NCBI RefSeq assembly: GCF_025231525.1
Contig: NZ_CP103057.1
Coordinates: forward strand, 947,001-1,011,000
Reading direction: 5' to 3'
Source of the DNA: Sphingomonas endolithica
GTDB taxonomy: Bacteria > Pseudomonadota > Alphaproteobacteria > Sphingomonadales > Sphingomonadaceae
DNA: 64,000 nucleotides
Both the position numbers and the translations under genes were made by a program. Below the pieces are notes generated by a model. The model made no database searches and was not told the origin of the DNA. It saw only the letters and a program-made list of their open reading frames with translations. Positions 48,259 through 56,966 of this stretch are shown here, piece after piece (position 1 is the first letter of the stretch; the number at the start of each line of letters is the position of its first letter).

Positions 48259-49137
48259 ATGACCGAACTGCCAAGCCCCGCATCCCTCGCGGCCGATCTC
48301 TGCGACCTCCTCGACATCGAGGAACTCGACACCGATCTCTATCGCGGCAAGCGCGGCCGCGATGGCTTCGGCCGCGTGTTCGGCGGCCAGGTCATCGCCC
48401 AGGCGCTGCAGGCCGCGCAGCGCTCCACCGACGCGCACAAGATCGCCCACTCGCTCCACGCCAATTTCATGCGCCCGGGCAACGAGGATTTCACCATCCT
48501 CTACCGCGTGGTGCGCGATTTCGAGGGCAAGAGCTTCGCCACCCGCCGCGTCATCGCGATGCAAAAGGGCCAGCCGATCCTCACCCTGACCTGCTCGCTG
48601 CAGACGCCGGAAGACGGTCTGCACCATCAGGACACGATGCCGGATGTGCCCGGTCCCGAGAGCCTACAGTCCGACACAGAACTGCGCGCCGAGATGGCCA
48701 ATCGCGTCCCCGAACGCTTCCGCCGCTCCTTTCTCAAGCCCCGCCCGATCGAGATCCGCCCCGTCTCCCCCCGCTCCTGGCTGGATCCGGTCAAGAGCGC
48801 CCCCCGCCAGCAAAGCTGGTTCCGCATCTGCTCGGCCATCGGCGACGATCCCGCCCTCCACCGCGCGATCCTGGCTTATGCCTCCGACATGTCGCTGCTC
48901 GGCACCGGCACGCTGCCACACGGCATCAACTGGCTGACCCCCAACCTTCAGACCGCCAGCCTCGATCACGCGCTGTGGCTGCACGAACCGTTCCGCGCCG
49001 ATCAATGGCTGCTCTATGCCTGCGACAGCCCCTGGGCCGGCCACGCGCGCAGCTTCAACCGCGGCCAGATCTTCGCCCAAGACGGCCGTCTGGTCGCCAG
49101 CGTCGCTCAGGAAGGGCTGATGCGATTGCGCGAATAA
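48259..49137 (+). CDS. tesB: Acyl-CoA thioesterase II
   Basis: 292 residues, double hot-dog fold. RDGFGRVFGGQVIAQALQAA at residues about 33-52, HSLHANFMRPGNED and the second hot-dog segment ending GRLVASVAQEGLMRLRE match TesB throughout. It hydrolyses acyl-CoA to free acid and CoA, perhaps freeing CoA from dead-end intermediates of the adjacent dehydrogenase pathway. It begins 4 bp after the preceding stop. Confidence 0.92.
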   Translation: MTELPSPASLAADLCDLLDIEELDTDLYRGKRGRDGFGRVFGGQVIAQALQAAQRSTDAHKIAHSLHANFMRPGNEDFTILYRVVRDFEGKSFATRRVIAMQKGQPILTLTCSLQTPEDGLHHQDTMPDVPGPESLQSDTELRAEMANRVPERFRRSFLKPRPIEIRPVSPRSWLDPVKSAPRQQSWFRICSAIGDDPALHRAILAYASDMSLLGTGTLPHGINWLTPNLQTASLDHALWLHEPFRADQWLLYACDSPWAGHARSFNRGQIFAQDGRLVASVAQEGLMRLRE

Positions 49138-49177
49138 TCCTGTTCCGCCGCGCGCATTTTGTGCCACCTTGGCGCTT

Positions 49178-51022
49178 ATGCTGAATCGCCGCACGCTCCT
49201 CGCCCAGGCCGGTATCGCCGGTCTTGCCACCACCCTCCCCGCCATCGCGCAGAAGTCCAGGTCCGCCCCCGGAGACGCGGCTGCCAGCGACACGCTATCC
49301 GGCATCGCCGAGGAACTGCTCGTCGATTTCCCCGAAGGCGCCACACAGCTCGGCCTGGACACGAACGCACGGGCCGCACTCAAGGCAACGCTCACCGATC
49401 ACAGTCTCACCGCCGATCGGACTCGCCTCGCCCGCATCGAAGTGCGCCGCACCCAGCTCCGCAACATCGATCGCTCGGCTCTATCCCCGCAGATCGCCAT
49501 CGACGTCGATGTCACGCAAGCCGCCTACGATCTCGCGCATGATGGCTTCGCCGCGCTCCCGCACGGCGATGTCGCGATCCTCAACCAGAACGCCTCGTAC
49601 CGCAGCACGCCGTACATCGTCAGCCAGGGCACCGGCGCGTTCGCCGAAATCCCCGACATGCTCGAGAGCAAGCACAGCGTAGCCAACCGCGCCGACGCCG
49701 ACGCCTATCTTGCCCGCCTCGAGTCCTACCCCGTGCAGCTCGACGCCGAGACCGCTCGCATTCAGGCCGACGCCGCCGCCGGATTCATCCTGCCGCGCTT
49801 CCTGATCGACATCACCGCCGCGCAACTCGCCGCCGCCGCCGCGCAACCGGTCCCCGAGTGGAACCTCGTCACCACGTTCACCGCCAAGACGAAGAAGGCA
49901 GGGGTCGCGGGCGCCTGGTCCGATCAAGCCGCCCAGATCGCCAGCCAAAAGATCGCCCCGGCGCTCGCCCGCCAGGCCGCAACTTTCGAGGCGCTCAAGC
50001 CAAAAGCCGGCGATACGCCCGGCATGTGGAAGCTCCCCGGCGCCGAACGAGCCTATGCTTGGCTGGTCGAGGCCGGCACCACCACCAAGCGCACGCCCGA
50101 GGAGATCCACCAATCCGGCCTCGAACAGGTCGCCGCGCTCACCGCCGAGATGGACGTATTGCTAAAGGCTCAGGGCCTGACCAAGGGCACGGTGGGCCAG
50201 CGCCTAATCGAACTCGGCAAGCGCCCAGACATGCTCTACGCCAACACCGACCAGGGTCGGGCCGAACTGCTCGCCTACCTCAACAAGGTCGTCGCCGACA
50301 TCCGCCCGCGCATGCCCCGCGCGTTCAACAAGCTCGTGCCCGGTCGCCTGGACGTCAAGCGCGTGCCGCCCTCGATCGAGAACGGCATGCCCAACGGCTA
50401 TGCCTCGGCCGGATCGATCGACGGCAAGACGCCCGGCGCCTATTACATCAACCTTAAGGACACCGGCATCTGGCCGCGTTTCGCCCTACCCACGCTGACC
50501 TTCCACGAAGGCATTCCCGGCCATGTTTGGCAGGGTGAATATACCTATGATCTTCCTCTGATCCGCACCCTGCTCGCGTTCAACGCATATAGCGAAGGCT
50601 GGGGCCTGTACGCCGAACAGATTGGTGACGAGGTCGGCTTCTACGAGCGCGATCCGATCGGCCGCATCGGTTACCTGCAATCGATGAACTTCCGCGCCAG
50701 TCGCCTCGTCGCCGACACCGGACTCCATCACAAGCGCTGGACCATGGCACAGGCGACGCGCTGGTTCGGCGAAGCGACCGGCTACACGCTCTCGCAATGC
50801 CAGAGCGAACTCAACCGCTATTGCGCCTGGCCGGGCCAGGCGCTCGGCTACAAGACCGGCCACAACGAAATCAACCGCCTCCGCGCCAAGGCCCGCGCCG
50901 AGCTCGGCCCCCGCTTCGATGTGAAGGCGTTCAACGATCTCGTCGTCGGCACAGGCGGCGTGCCGCTCAGCGTGCTGGCGCGGATCGTCGATGCGTGGAT
51001 CGGGCGGTGGAAGCCGTACTAG
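49178..51022 (+). CDS. DUF885 family protein, Tat-exported putative metallopeptidase
   Basis: 614 residues. The N-terminus [20 protein letters not shown] is a twin-arginine signal followed by AIAQ. The body is the DUF885 fold, with the zinc-peptidase-like motif [14 protein letters not shown] near residue 443 and [18 protein letters not shown] about 30 residues later, which supplies the third ligand glutamate. Members are alpha-helical M32/M3-like peptidases of largely unknown substrate. ATG at 49178 preferred over a TTG at 49169. Confidence 0.85.
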   Translation: MLNRRTLLAQAGIAGLATTLPAIAQKSRSAPGDAAASDTLSGIAEELLVDFPEGATQLGLDTNARAALKATLTDHSLTADRTRLARIEVRRTQLRNIDRSALSPQIAIDVDVTQAAYDLAHDGFAALPHGDVAILNQNASYRSTPYIVSQGTGAFAEIPDMLESKHSVANRADADAYLARLESYPVQLDAETARIQADAAAGFILPRFLIDITAAQLAAAAAQPVPEWNLVTTFTAKTKKAGVAGAWSDQAAQIASQKIAPALARQAATFEALKPKAGDTPGMWKLPGAERAYAWLVEAGTTTKRTPEEIHQSGLEQVAALTAEMDVLLKAQGLTKGTVGQRLIELGKRPDMLYANTDQGRAELLAYLNKVVADIRPRMPRAFNKLVPGRLDVKRVPPSIENGMPNGYASAGSIDGKTPGAYYINLKDTGIWPRFALPTLTFHEGIPGHVWQGEYTYDLPLIRTLLAFNAYSEGWGLYAEQIGDEVGFYERDPIGRIGYLQSMNFRASRLVADTGLHHKRWTMAQATRWFGEATGYTLSQCQSELNRYCAWPGQALGYKTGHNEINRLRAKARAELGPRFDVKAFNDLVVGTGGVPLSVLARIVDAWIGRWKPY

Positions 51023-51092
51023 CGCCACGCGGCCCGGGGCCGGCTAGAAGTGGTGGTCAGCGGACCGTACGCTTTCGGGCAGCTAATAGCGA

Positions 51093-51515
51093 CTAGCTGC
51101 CCTTCACTTTTAACAGCACTGCTTCTACGTCACCCCCAACGTTTCCCGAAGTCCGCGAGGCGCTCCACGTGTTTGTGAACGAGCCGATAGTGCCTCCGGA
51201 GTATCGGATTTGGAGGGTGCGTTCGCCGTACCAGCGAAGCGCCAGATGATCCATATTATCGCCCGATAAGATGACGCGGCGATCAGCCCCGTCCTTGGTC
51301 GAAACGTAGACGCTGGAGTACGTTGAGGTAGCTGCACCTCCCCCGGCGTCAAATCGAACTTCTGCGCAAAAGCGGGCTGCGCAGGAGCGCTGCTGCAACG
51401 CCTCATTAGACGAACCGGCCGAACAACCCCCAAGCCCGCCCGTCATCAGGGACAAGGCGACGGCCAAGATGGCGCAGAAGCGGGTCGCGGACCCCGCAAG
51501 CAATGCATGTTCCAT
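51093..51515 (-). CDS. Putative lipoprotein, unknown function
   Basis: 140 residues. After MEHALLAGSATRFCAILAVA comes a hydrophobic stretch ending GGLGGCSAGSS, a lipobox-like site. The mature part contains RSCAARFCAEVRFDAGGG and IRYSGGTIGSFTNTWS; no family is recognised. The frame stays open upstream into a repeat, but the signal-like start argues for the ATG at 51515. First gene of the lower-GC accessory stretch. Confidence 0.6.
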   Translation of the reverse strand: MEHALLAGSATRFCAILAVALSLMTGGLGGCSAGSSNEALQQRSCAARFCAEVRFDAGGGAATSTYSSVYVSTKDGADRRVILSGDNMDHLALRWYGERTLQIRYSGGTIGSFTNTWSASRTSGNVGGDVEAVLLKVKGS

Positions 51516-51538
51516 CCCTTCAGAATGCGCTGCTCCGT

Positions 51539-51650
51539 GAACGTCCGCAATCAGGAAGCATGCGACTTGCCTCGAATGGCCATGATCGGGCGTTTGCGGA
51601 CGTTGGACGGCTCCCCGGCCTGAACGGCCGAAAGTGGTGGTTAGCGGCCC
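51539..51650. repeat. GTCCGC-type inverted repeat (type E)
   Basis: GAACGTCCGC at 51539-51548 and GCGGACGTT at 51596-51604 are the arms, followed by CCTGAACGGCCGAAAGTGGT. Further members or partial members lie at 51041-51080, 52071, 52729, 53004 and 53826, always between genes in this 3-kb stretch. Confidence 0.65.
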
Positions 51651-51693
51651 GGCGGCTTTTGACAATCGTTCCCAAATAGCAGACATTCGGAGC

Positions 51694-51999
51694 GTGTCGC
51701 TGAGGCCAAACATACTAGACAGGCTGTATCGGTGGGAGTCGGCTAGCCGCGCCTCGTCACGCTGGCGACAACTTTTCACGCTTGTTCTCTTAGAGATGCC
51801 CGGCCTCGCGGCGCTCATGGCCCTCCGCTACACCGACGATCCATCGAGTATCACCCGCAACTTCCTTTACGGCGTGTTCTTTGTCTCCACTGCGGCTATG
51901 CTGGGCTGGGGATGCTACTCTTTAATCCGCACCTTGAAAGCGGCGTGGAAAGCAGCACGCGGACTGCCGCACGAGTTACAATCATGGCGTGAACCGTAG
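51694..51999 (+). CDS. Putative two-TM membrane protein
   Basis: About 101 residues from a GTG at 51694 (SLRPNILDRLYRWESASR), with GGAG 3-4 bp before it, or longer from 51634. Two hydrophobic helices (FTLVLLEMPGLAALMAL and FLYGVFFVSTAAMLGWGCY) and a basic C-terminus (LKAAWKAARGLPHELQSW). No family recognised. The following 338 bp contain a type E repeat and no convincing gene. Confidence 0.45.
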   Translation: MSLRPNILDRLYRWESASRASSRWRQLFTLVLLEMPGLAALMALRYTDDPSSITRNFLYGVFFVSTAAMLGWGCYSLIRTLKAAWKAARGLPHELQSWREP

Positions 52000-52070
52000 A
52001 GCGTTCGGTTAGGTATCGCTGGCTAGCTAGGCGATGAGCCGTCCGAAGCTGGTTACGGTGACCGTTGCCA

Positions 52071-52162
52071 CGAACGACCGCAAGTGGGCGACTGCCGACC
52101 GTCCGCTTATGGGGGCCGCTTTGCCCATCGCAATGTCGCAACGTGGTGGAAAGCGGACGTTC
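52071..52162. repeat. GTCCGC-type inverted repeat (type E)
   Basis: CGAACGACCGCAAGTGGGCG and GACCGTCCGC on the left pair with GTGGTGGAAAGCGGACGTTC on the right. It lies in the 338-bp gene-free gap between the two-TM gene and the TonB-like gene. Confidence 0.65.
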
Positions 52163-52337
52163 ACCAGTCACGCATGGGAACCACCATAACAGAGGTGAGC
52201 AGGGTGATTATCAACGCAACGATAGTAAGAGCGGTAACGTCAACCGGTAGCATGCCAGGTCCGTCTGAGTAGGCGGAGCTGGACAACCACGTTTAGCTGT
52301 TTAGCGTCGATTTAGCGGTAGCCGGAGGGATGAGATC

Positions 52338-52679
52338 ATGATTGCTATTATCGCGCTCGGACTTTCCGCTGCAGCGGATGGCCCTGTTCTAGCTAGGGCA
52401 CCATTGATACGGGGGAACCCATCCAAATGGTTTGCTGGAATTTATCCGAAGGAGGCGGCTCTCGCTCGTGAGCAGGGCACGACCGTGGTCTTTCTGGAAA
52501 TCGACGCGACTGGTACGATTACGAAGTGCACCGTCCAGAAAAGCAGCGGTTCCGCCGCACTCGATGAGGCCACTTGCCAAGTTGCGCTTACCCGGGCCCG
52601 CTACAAACCCGGGGAAGATACAGAGGGCTGTCCCTTAGCATCGACCGCAGTGCTGCCGGTAACATGGGCACTGCCGTAG
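52338..52679 (+). CDS. TonB C-terminal-like secreted protein
   Basis: 113 residues: a hydrophobic N-terminus (MIAIIALGLSAAADG) that may act as signal peptide, then a single TonB-like C-terminal domain with YPKEAALAREQGTTVVFLEI, DATGTITKCTVQKSSGSAALDEATCQVALTRARYKPG and two cysteine pairs. It lacks the proline-rich spacer of true TonB, so it may be a stand-alone periplasmic domain. GGAGGGATGAGATC precedes the ATG. GC content is clearly below that of the core genes. Confidence 0.7.
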   Translation: MIAIIALGLSAAADGPVLARAPLIRGNPSKWFAGIYPKEAALAREQGTTVVFLEIDATGTITKCTVQKSSGSAALDEATCQVALTRARYKPGEDTEGCPLASTAVLPVTWALP

Positions 52680-52728
52680 GGCGGACAGCACAGACGCACG
52701 AAGGCCGCTGCACGCTAGTGTCGCTGGG

Positions 52729-52789
52729 GAACGTCCGGTTGTGGGCGTTATCCGCCATGGCCGAAACTGGTGGAAAGTGGAAGGTCCGC
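52729..52789. repeat. GTCCGC-type repeat (type E)
   Basis: GAACGTCCGGTTGTGGGCGT opens and CCGCCATGGCCGAAACTGGTGG follows, ending AAGGTCCGC. Same order of sub-motifs as the copy at 53041-53097. Confidence 0.6.
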
Positions 52790-52980
52790 TAATCTCTTCG
52801 GAAGCAGAGAATGCAGACGGGGATCGGCGATAGCGCGAGCAAAGCGAACACGATCAGCCCGCTGACGTCGCCCTTAAGGTCGAACCCGAAGAATGCGAAC
52901 GTGAACCATACCATCGCGGCAATAGCGAGCGTGTAGCTGATTGCTGCAACCCGAGCCGCGATGTTCGCCTCCCCTGTCAT
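52789..52980 (-). CDS. Small two-TM membrane protein
   Basis: 63 residues from the ATG at 52980 (MTGEANIAARVAAISYTLAI): two hydrophobic helices, AISYTLAIAAMVWFTFAFFG and GLIVFALLALSPIPVCILCF, with the basic end RRD. Flanked on both sides by type E repeats. Length and composition are plausible for a gene, but no homologue comes to mind. Confidence 0.45.
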   Translation of the reverse strand: MTGEANIAARVAAISYTLAIAAMVWFTFAFFGFDLKGDVSGLIVFALLALSPIPVCILCFRRD

Positions 52981-53003
52981 TTGCCCGACAATAATGAAGG
53001 GGG

Positions 53004-53097
53004 GAAACGTCCGCAATAGAACGCGGCATCTTGCGACTGAATGTCCGCAAGTGGGCGTAAGCCGCCTTGGCGGAAACTGGTGGGAAGCTGCCGTTCA
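53004..53097. repeat. GTCCGC-type repeat (type E), double left arm
   Basis: AAACGTCCGCAATAGAACGC is followed 28 bp later by GAATGTCCGCAAGTGGGCG and then GCCTTGGCGGAAACTGGTGG. The end of the element overlaps the 3' end of the next minus-strand gene. Confidence 0.6.
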
Positions 53098-53793
53098 AGC
53101 GGCGGCGGCCAGCTTCACGCTTTTCCGGTGAAGGAAAGTCTCTGGAGCAATCTCATCCGGCATCAACGAACCATGCTCCGATGCGAGAGAAACGAGGATT
53201 GACCAGCGATCGGATGGTCGTCCCCCATCCGCCTCAAGCCCGCGGGCGTTCAGCGGAGCGGTGCGTCGAACGAGATCGCCAACTGTCGCAACACCGGCTG
53301 GCAATCTTCCGCGATCCGCCCACATCGGAATCATGCCAAACACCGCAATCCCAAATACGACGCAGCTAATTAACCACTGACCAATTAGCAATGTCACGAT
53401 CGCCGCAAGCAGACCACCAGTTAGAAGAAATCCGCCGGCCATCCCGACCGGCGTCAGCCGAGCTAATGGAAGGCGAAGGCCGGTTTCCCGGCTGAGTTTC
53501 CTAAACAAAGCGAACGGCCTGCCATAACCTGTCAAAGCTGTTCTAGGGCTGATGCCTTGCACTTTATCAGGGTCGAGCGACCGCCTGATCCGATAGAAGG
53601 TCATGGAAGATCCGCATTTGCCGCCTTGCGTATCCCACCCGGGCGTGTGGGCGCAGATAACGGCGTATAGATCGCCCACGGTGGCGCACCGTTCGGCTTC
53701 GTCTTTCGTGATCGTGAAGCTGAATACCTTCTCAACCTCTTCAATCAGGTCGATTGCTCCCCATTCAGGATCGAGGTCAAGGGTAGTCAGCAT
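53095..53793 (-). CDS. ACP-like plus membrane protein, unknown function
   Basis: 232 residues starting MLTTLDLDPEWGAIDLIEEV. The first 60 residues resemble an acyl-carrier-protein helix bundle (VEKVFSFTITKDEAERCATVGDLYAVI) but lack the DSL serine for phosphopantetheine. Two membrane helices follow at about 130-170, and a second TVGDLVRR-containing soluble segment and a conserved-looking DRWSILVSLASEHGSLMPDEI end the protein. The frame continues upstream without a stop to an ATG at 54093, giving a 332-residue version whose middle is encoded by a type E repeat relic; I regard the shorter form as the ancestral gene. Confidence 0.55.
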   Translation of the reverse strand: MLTTLDLDPEWGAIDLIEEVEKVFSFTITKDEAERCATVGDLYAVICAHTPGWDTQGGKCGSSMTFYRIRRSLDPDKVQGISPRTALTGYGRPFALFRKLSRETGLRLPLARLTPVGMAGGFLLTGGLLAAIVTLLIGQWLISCVVFGIAVFGMIPMWADRGRLPAGVATVGDLVRRTAPLNARGLEADGGRPSDRWSILVSLASEHGSLMPDEIAPETFLHRKSVKLAAAA

Positions 53794-53825
53794 GCTCCAA
53801 TCATGCCGCCACCCTTCGCTCAATG

Positions 53826-53858
53826 CAATGTCCGGAAGTGGGCGACAGCGGTCATCAC
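53826..53858. repeat. Partial GTCCGC-type repeat (type E)
   Basis: AATGTCCGGAAGTGGGCGAC followed by AGCGGTCATCAC is the left portion of the type E element. It lies inside the open frame that joins the ACP-like gene to an upstream membrane segment. Confidence 0.5.
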
Positions 53859-53870
53859 TTTCACGCCCTT

Positions 53871-54093
53871 CAGTAACGATGCGGGCGCCGCCCAAGTCAG
53901 ATCCTGCCGCTGCTGTGGCTCCGTCCTTCCGAACACGGGGATAACGCGGCCGCCGCGCCTCGCGGATCGCGACACCGGTCACGACGGCGCCGGCCAGCAC
54001 GATCGCGGCGATCGACAGCAGCCCAGCGGGCGAGATCGCCACGCGCAGTTCCACTTCGACATTCCGCGACCAGGATCCGATTGCGTCCGACAT
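53871..54093 (-). other. N-terminal membrane segment joined in frame to the ACP-like gene
   Basis: From the ATG at 54093 the frame encodes MSDAIGSWSRNVEVELRVAI, one membrane helix (AGLLSIAAIVLAGAVVTGVA) and a basic stretch RRPRYPRVRK, then degenerates into sequence with no protein character before the type E relic. It is either a truncated small membrane-protein gene or a genuine N-terminal extension of the ACP-like protein. Confidence 0.4.
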
Positions 54094-54167
54094 GATCCCT
54101 CCCGGCAGCGCTCGTGAAAATCAACTAGTGCCGCGACGGGAAGTCACTGACAAGTCGGATCGAGCAC

Positions 54168-54965
54168 TCACACGGCGGTCTTGCCATATTCCTGTTTCGT
54201 CACCGGATGGCTCGACGACAGCCCGCCATCCACCACGATCGCCTGCCCGTTGACATAGCTCGCATGGTCCGACGCCAGGAACGCGGCGACCTTGGCCAGT
54301 TCCTCCGGCTGTGCGCCGCGACGCAACGGGTTGAGCCGCCCGACCCGGTCCATCTTGTCGGCCGAGCGCGCATAATCGAAGGTCGGCTTGGTCATGCCCG
54401 TCTCGGTGAGGCCCGGACAAATCGCGTTGACGCGCACGTTCGATCCGGAAAGCTGCTGCGCCGACACCATCGTCAGGTTGATCACCCCCGCCTTGGACGC
54501 GGAGTAAGCCGGTGACCCCGCGCCCGATCGGATCCCTGCCACGCTCGCGGTCAGCACGATCGCCCCGCCGTCACGCTCGGCGATCCGGGGTGCGGCATGC
54601 TTGATCGCCAGGTACGGCCCGATCAGATTGACGCGCAGCACCTCGGTGATCAGCGCCACGTCGGTATCGAAGATATTGGCCATGCCGCCGGAAATGCCGG
54701 CATTGGCGAACATCACGTCAAGCCCGCCATAATATTCGCTGGCGACATTGACCGCGCGGATCACGTCCTCCTCGTTCCCCGCATCGATGCGGATCGCGTG
54801 TGCCGTGCCCCCCGCCGCGACGATCATCGCCGCGGTTTCCTCCACCGCCTCGGCGATGTCGGCGCACAGCACCGATCCACCCTCGGACGCGAACAGCGAA
54901 GCCGCCGCCCGCCCGATCCCCGAGCCGGCCCCAGTGACGATGATTGATTTGCCGCTGAACCGCAT
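54168..54965 (-). CDS. SDR family oxidoreductase
   Basis: 265 residues, classical short-chain dehydrogenase: nucleotide loop TGAGSGIG at residues 11-18, acidic residue in CADIAEA after the second strand (suits NAD), NAGISG, catalytic Ser in TASVAG and YSASKAG. The ATG at 54965 has GAGGAAAAC before it. Last of the minus-strand catabolic genes that begin at the ACAD10/11-type dehydrogenase; probably oxidises a hydroxyacyl or alcohol intermediate. Confidence 0.88.
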   Translation of the reverse strand: MRFSGKSIIVTGAGSGIGRAAASLFASEGGSVLCADIAEAVEETAAMIVAAGGTAHAIRIDAGNEEDVIRAVNVASEYYGGLDVMFANAGISGGMANIFDTDVALITEVLRVNLIGPYLAIKHAAPRIAERDGGAIVLTASVAGIRSGAGSPAYSASKAGVINLTMVSAQQLSGSNVRVNAICPGLTETGMTKPTFDYARSADKMDRVGRLNPLRRGAQPEELAKVAAFLASDHASYVNGQAIVVDGGLSSSHPVTKQEYGKTAV

Positions 54966-54976
54966 GTTTTCCTCCG

Positions 54977-55741
54977 TCAAATCGTCACCCCGCCGTCGAT
55001 CACGATCGACTGCCCGGTCATAAAGGCGCTCGCCGGGCTGGCGAGGAACACCACCGCCCCGGCAATCTCTTCCGGCACGCCGATCCGCCTGAGCGGCACC
55101 GTCTCGTTTGCCGCAGCAATCCGCGCCGGATCCTCCCACAACGCCTTGGCGAAATCGGTCTTGATCAGCCCCGGCGCGATGCAGTTGATGCGTACATTGT
55201 CCGGCCCGAATTCATGCGCCAGGTTGCGCGCCAGCTGCATGTCGGCCGCCTTGGAAATCGCATAGGCGCCGATCACCGTCGTACCGCGCAAGCCGCCGAT
55301 CGACGAGACGATCACGATCGAACCCTGCTTCCGCTCGCGCATTTCCGGCGCGACCATCGCGATCAGCCAGTGGTTGGAGACGATATTGTTGTCGAGGATC
55401 TTGCGGAACTGCTCGTCGCTGATCCCCGCCTGCGGCCCGTAATAGGGATTGGACGCGGCATTGCAGACCAAGATGTCGACCTGCCCGAACGCCGCCCGCG
55501 TCTCGTCGACCAGGTTCTGCAGGCCCGCTTTGTCGGAGATGTTCGCCGCCACCGCGATCGCCGTCCCGTTGCCGAACCGCGCGTTGAGCTCGGCGGCGAC
55601 CGCATCACACGCCTCCTGCTTGCGGCTCGAGATCACCACCTTGGCGCCATGCTCGGCCAGCTCGATCGCGCTCGCCTTGCCAATGCCCTTGGTCGAACCG
55701 GTGACGATCGCCACCTTCCCTGTCAGATCAAATAGCGACAT
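54977..55741 (-). CDS. SDR family oxidoreductase, DHRS4-like
   Basis: 254 residues with [39 protein letters not shown] and YAISKAA, and the DHRS4-like segment [20 protein letters not shown]-terminal [13 protein letters not shown] is intact. Peroxisomal DHRS4 reduces ketones with NADPH; the SSRKQ motif after the second strand fits NADP. It starts 12 bp upstream of the other SDR gene's start region and lies downstream of a repeat. Confidence 0.88.
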   Translation of the reverse strand: MSLFDLTGKVAIVTGSTKGIGKASAIELAEHGAKVVISSRKQEACDAVAAELNARFGNGTAIAVAANISDKAGLQNLVDETRAAFGQVDILVCNAASNPYYGPQAGISDEQFRKILDNNIVSNHWLIAMVAPEMRERKQGSIVIVSSIGGLRGTTVIGAYAISKAADMQLARNLAHEFGPDNVRINCIAPGLIKTDFAKALWEDPARIAAANETVPLRRIGVPEEIAGAVVFLASPASAFMTGQSIVIDGGVTI

Positions 55742-55749
55742 CTTCAACT

Positions 55750-55909
55750 CCCTCTCCCCTCCGGGGCGCAACGGGTCGATCATGCCCCCGGCATGATCTG
55801 AACAGCGCGGGGCGCTGTTCACCCGCTGCGGGCCGGGGAGAGGGGCCGTCACAAGCGCCATCTCCCCGTACTGCCCCCTCCCTAACCCTCTCCCCGGAGG
55901 GGAGAGGGA
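55750..55909. repeat. Composite type F palindrome
   Basis: CCCTCTCCCCTCCGGGG and CCCCGGAGGGGAGAGGG are the outer arms, with nested inner pairs such as GATCATGCCCCCGGCATGATC and AACAGCGCGGGGCGCTGTT. At about 160 bp it is the longest palindromic element here and separates the kinase gene from the SDR pair. Confidence 0.8.
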
Positions 55910-55913
55910 ATGA

Positions 55914-56966
55914 TTACGCCCCCGACTTCAACGCAAACGCCCACGCCGCATCCGCCAGCCGATACACGCCGGCCGCCGATTTCTCCGCCTGCGCGCTCGA
56001 CGCCGTCCCATCGACTATCCGCTTCTTGATCCCCTGGACGATTCCGGTCAGCCGAAACAGATTGTACGAGAAGTACCAATTGAGATCCGGCACCCCATCG
56101 CGCCCCGTCGCCGCGCAATAGCGCGCAACCATCTCCTCGATCGTCGGGATGCCCGTCTCCGGCCCCGTCCGTCCCTGCACGCCGGAGCGCCCTTCGGGCG
56201 ACGTCACCCAGGACATCAGGAAATAGGAAAAGTCCGCCAGCGGGTCGCCGAGCGTCGACAATTCCCAATCGAGCACCGCGATGACGCGAGGCTCGGTCTT
56301 GTGGAAGATCATGTTGTCGATGCGGTAATCGCCATGCACGACCGAAGTCCGCGTCTGCTCCGGCACGGTGCGCCCCAGATAGTCGATCAGCCGCTCGACC
56401 GTCTCCATAGGCTCGGTCTCTGCCGCGCGATACTGCTTGGTCCAGCGCGCCACCTGGCGCTCGAAATAATTGCCCGGCCGGCCATACTCGCCCAGCCCCG
56501 CGGCGACATGATCGGTATTGTGCAGCGCCGCCAGCGTGTCGCACATCGCGTTGTAGATGCCGGTCCGCTCGTCCGGCGCATAATCGGGCAACGTCCCGTC
56601 CCACAGGCTGCGCCCATCGGCAAAGCCCATGACGTAAAAGTCCGTCCCCACCACGTCCGGATCGGTGCACAGCCCGTAGGGCCGCGCGACCGGAAAGTCG
56701 GTCGGATACAGGCCTTCGATCACGCGATATTCGCGGTCCACTGCATGCGCCGAAGGCAGCAGATTGCCGAACGGTTTGCGCCGCAGCACATAGTCGCCCG
56801 ATGGCGAGGTGATCTTGAACGTCGGGTTGGATTGCCCGCCGGAGAATTTGGCATAGCTGAGCGGCCCCTCGAACCCCTCGACATTGGCCTCCATCCACGC
56901 GGTCAGCTTCGCCTCGTCGAGCCGGTCCTTCTCCGGCACAGCCATGGTCTGCGGGGAGTCATCCAT
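55914..56966 (-). CDS. ACAD10/11-type acyl-CoA kinase (APH fold)
   Basis: 350 residues, aminoglycoside-phosphotransferase fold. It aligns by eye with the N-terminal half of animal ACAD11 and with Pseudomonas LvaA: FSGGQSNPTFKI, YVLRRKPFGNLLPSAHAVDR, FYVMGFADGR, ARWTKQYRAAE, the catalytic HGDYRIDNMIF and the metal site VLDWELSTLGDPLADFSY. Those enzymes phosphorylate the 4-hydroxyl of 4-hydroxyacyl-CoA. The start, ATG 56966 or GTG 56969, overlaps the alcohol dehydrogenase stop. Confidence 0.85.
   Translation of the reverse strand: MDDSPQTMAVPEKDRLDEAKLTAWMEANVEGFEGPLSYAKFSGGQSNPTFKITSPSGDYVLRRKPFGNLLPSAHAVDREYRVIEGLYPTDFPVARPYGLCTDPDVVGTDFYVMGFADGRSLWDGTLPDYAPDERTGIYNAMCDTLAALHNTDHVAAGLGEYGRPGNYFERQVARWTKQYRAAETEPMETVERLIDYLGRTVPEQTRTSVVHGDYRIDNMIFHKTEPRVIAVLDWELSTLGDPLADFSYFLMSWVTSPEGRSGVQGRTGPETGIPTIEEMVARYCAATGRDGVPDLNWYFSYNLFRLTGIVQGIKKRIVDGTASSAQAEKSAAGVYRLADAAWAFALKSGA

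Noticed and set aside
52874..53098. Alternative minus-strand frame overlapping the small two-TM gene
   Set aside because: Covers a type E repeat and has no membrane or domain character, unlike the frame at 52789-52980.
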